Source: DAOVDI01 sp965373045 (GTDB taxonomy: Bacteria; Acidobacteriota; Aminicenantia; Aminicenantales; Aminicenantaceae). Taken from it: DNA of 6,578 bases. The notes beneath the pieces are model-generated. The model was not told the origin of the DNA, did not search any database, and worked only from the letters and a program-made list of their open reading frames with translations. Below are positions 5,524-6,578 of the stretch, one piece after another (the first letter of the stretch is position 1; each line of letters begins with the position of its first letter). The stretch is taken from the NCBI GenBank assembly GCA_965373045.1, contig CBDVEQ010000150.1:1-6578 (forward strand), written 5' to 3'. The position numbers and the translations under genes are program-made.

Positions 5524-6578
5524 TTAGGCTCCGTATTTCTTCAGTTTTCCGGCGTGTGCAAGAAGAAGCGGCATGACATGGATCGCATGGAAGCGTCCCA
5601 AATATCCGAAACAACAGGCTCGTTCTGAAAAATGATCGACCGTGTCTCCCTGTGCTGTCCTGGCATGAATGAGGATAGGATTAGGGTGCCAGGAATGCCC
5701 TTTCATGAGACTGGGCGTGGAATGATCCGAAGTGACAGCCAGAACATCGGGATTCAGATCAAGAAAACGTGGGATGTATGTATCGGTTTTTTCAATTGCG
5801 GCGACTTTTGCGCTGAAGTTCCCATCCTCTCCTGCAGAGTCTATTTTTTTGACGTGAACATAAAAGAAATCGTAATAGTTGTAGTGCTCTTCCAGTGTTG
5901 TAACAAGGTCCTCCTGCGAGGTTCCGACGTCCAGAATGTCCATTCCGACAAGTTTTGCCAAGCCCTTGTACATTGGATAATTGGCGATTGCAGCGGCCTT
6001 TAAATGAAAAAGCTCATGCATAGTAGGGATGGACGGATGTTTGGAAAATCCCCTTAACATGACGGTATTGGCATTTGTGTTATTACGGAGAAGATCGGTG
6101 ACCTTGTCTATAAAAGCGTTGATGATCCTGGCCGACTCTTCGGCTTCCGGAATCTTGGCATGGCTGTAGACCACAGGCTTGTTTTCTTTCTGTGGATCAG
6201 CGTCCGTCAGAGCGTCCATAAGTCCCTGCTTACTGAATTTGACGACAAACCGGTGTTCCTCGCCTGGGTAAACAACAGTATGAGCCCCCATTACGGATTG
6301 GATAGAATTATTGATCTTCTGGCAAAGTTTTTCATTTTCATTGGTAGGGATCCGGCCTGCTCTCCGGTCTATTATGAGTCCGTCTTTGAGAGTGGCAAAA
6401 TTTCCCCGGGCGACTATATCGTTTTTTCCGACAGTAACACCGAGACCCAGGGCTTCCAGAACCCCTCTGCCCAGAAGATAAAACAAGGGATCATAACCGA
6501 AAAGAGACATGTGTGCAGGTCCGCTTCCCGGGGTAATACCCATGGAAACAGGGTCTGTCAGTCCGCAAGAGCTATTGG
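5524..6578 (-). CDS. apgM: 2,3-bisphosphoglycerate-independent phosphoglycerate mutase, archaeal type (5' partial)
   Basis: This enzyme interconverts 2-phosphoglycerate and 3-phosphoglycerate in glycolysis and gluconeogenesis. It belongs to the alkaline phosphatase superfamily. The gene runs off the right edge with no start codon: the frame stays open from the ATG at 6541-6543 to the edge (reading NSSCGLTDPVS before that Met), so about 350 residues are visible. Roughly the first 50 residues, including the N-terminal metal-binding DG motif, are missing. Counting from the Met at 6543: GSGPAH (6-11) holds the likely phospho-acceptor Ser7, and SLFGYDP (13-19), GRGVLEALGLG (25-35) and IIDRRAGRI (57-65) are ApgM hallmarks. 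KGLAKLVGMDI (193-203), HVKKIDSAGEDG (230-241) and TSDHSTPS (271-278) followed by HPNPILI (286-292) hold the remaining metal ligands. Glu239 occupies the position where the DxxxH metal motif of iPGM enzymes has His. The related proposed homoserine-kinase subgroup is an alternative, but the overall match favours ApgM. Confidence 0.92.
   Translation of the reverse strand, partial: NSSCGLTDPVSMGITPGSGPAHMSLFGYDPLFYLLGRGVLEALGLGVTVGKNDIVARGNFATLKDGLIIDRRAGRIPTNENEKLCQKINNSIQSVMGAHTVVYPGEEHRFVVKFSKQGLMDALTDADPQKENKPVVYSHAKIPEAEESARIINAFIDKVTDLLRNNTNANTVMLRGFSKHPSIPTMHELFHLKAAAIANYPMYKGLAKLVGMDILDVGTSQEDLVTTLEEHYNYYDFFYVHVKKIDSAGEDGNFSAKVAAIEKTDTYIPRFLDLNPDVLAVTSDHSTPSLMKGHSWHPNPILIHARTAQGDTVDHFSERACCFGYLGRFHAIHVMPLLLAHAGKLKKYGA
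5529..5532 (-). promoter_or_regulatory. Shine-Dalgarno site of the amidase gene
   Basis: The minus strand reads GGAG, 7 nt before the ATG at 5521, within the last codons of apgM. It supports the start that exposes the signal peptide rather than the longer frame beginning at 5614. Confidence 0.65.

Noticed and set aside
5522..5614. Longer N-terminus for the amidase (31 extra residues)
   Set aside because: It would bury the signal peptide and overlap apgM by about 90 nt; a Shine-Dalgarno supports the ATG at 5521.

Overview
The window holds five genes, all on the minus strand. Their spacings are 2 nt, 5 nt, a 20-nt overlap and 1 nt, so it reads as one compact polycistronic unit transcribed from right to left. 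In transcription order they are: a 5'-truncated archaeal-type cofactor-independent phosphoglycerate mutase (apgM, cut by the right edge of the window); a secreted AMIN-domain N-acetylmuramoyl-L-alanine amidase; a Tat-signal DUF362 protein; a large membrane polyferredoxin that looks like a NapH-NapG fusion; and the Hsp90 chaperone htpG, whose stop codon lies 6 nt from the left edge. There are no RNA genes, mobile elements, CRISPR arrays or long repeats, and no intergenic gap is longer than a few bases.

The organism is a bacterium, since it has HtpG and a secreted murein amidase. The AMIN plus Amidase_3 architecture is common in diderm bacteria. An archaeal-type ApgM, a DUF362 protein and a multi-[4Fe-4S] polyferredoxin together fit an anaerobic or poorly sampled lineage. 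A candidate phylum such as Aminicenantes, or an anaerobic deltaproteobacterium-like lineage, would be plausible, but that placement is a guess that the sequence cannot settle. The promoter must lie beyond the right edge of the window, and any terminator beyond the left edge.

By function, the first two genes are housekeeping (glycolysis/gluconeogenesis and cell-wall hydrolysis) and the last is a general chaperone. The middle pair is the most unusual part. The DUF362 protein begins with a twin-arginine motif. It is translationally coupled to a polyferredoxin that carries six [4Fe-4S] cysteine quartets, two before and four after a second, internal twin-arginine motif and hydrophobic helix. The simplest reading is a membrane-bound electron-transfer module in which two clusters face the cytoplasm and four face the outside, with the DUF362 protein as an exported partner. 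The substrate is unknown.

Four start codons were chosen from Shine-Dalgarno position and homology to the family. Three of these genes have longer open frames upstream that overlap the preceding gene and are unlikely to be translated. The polyferredoxin appears to start at TTG.
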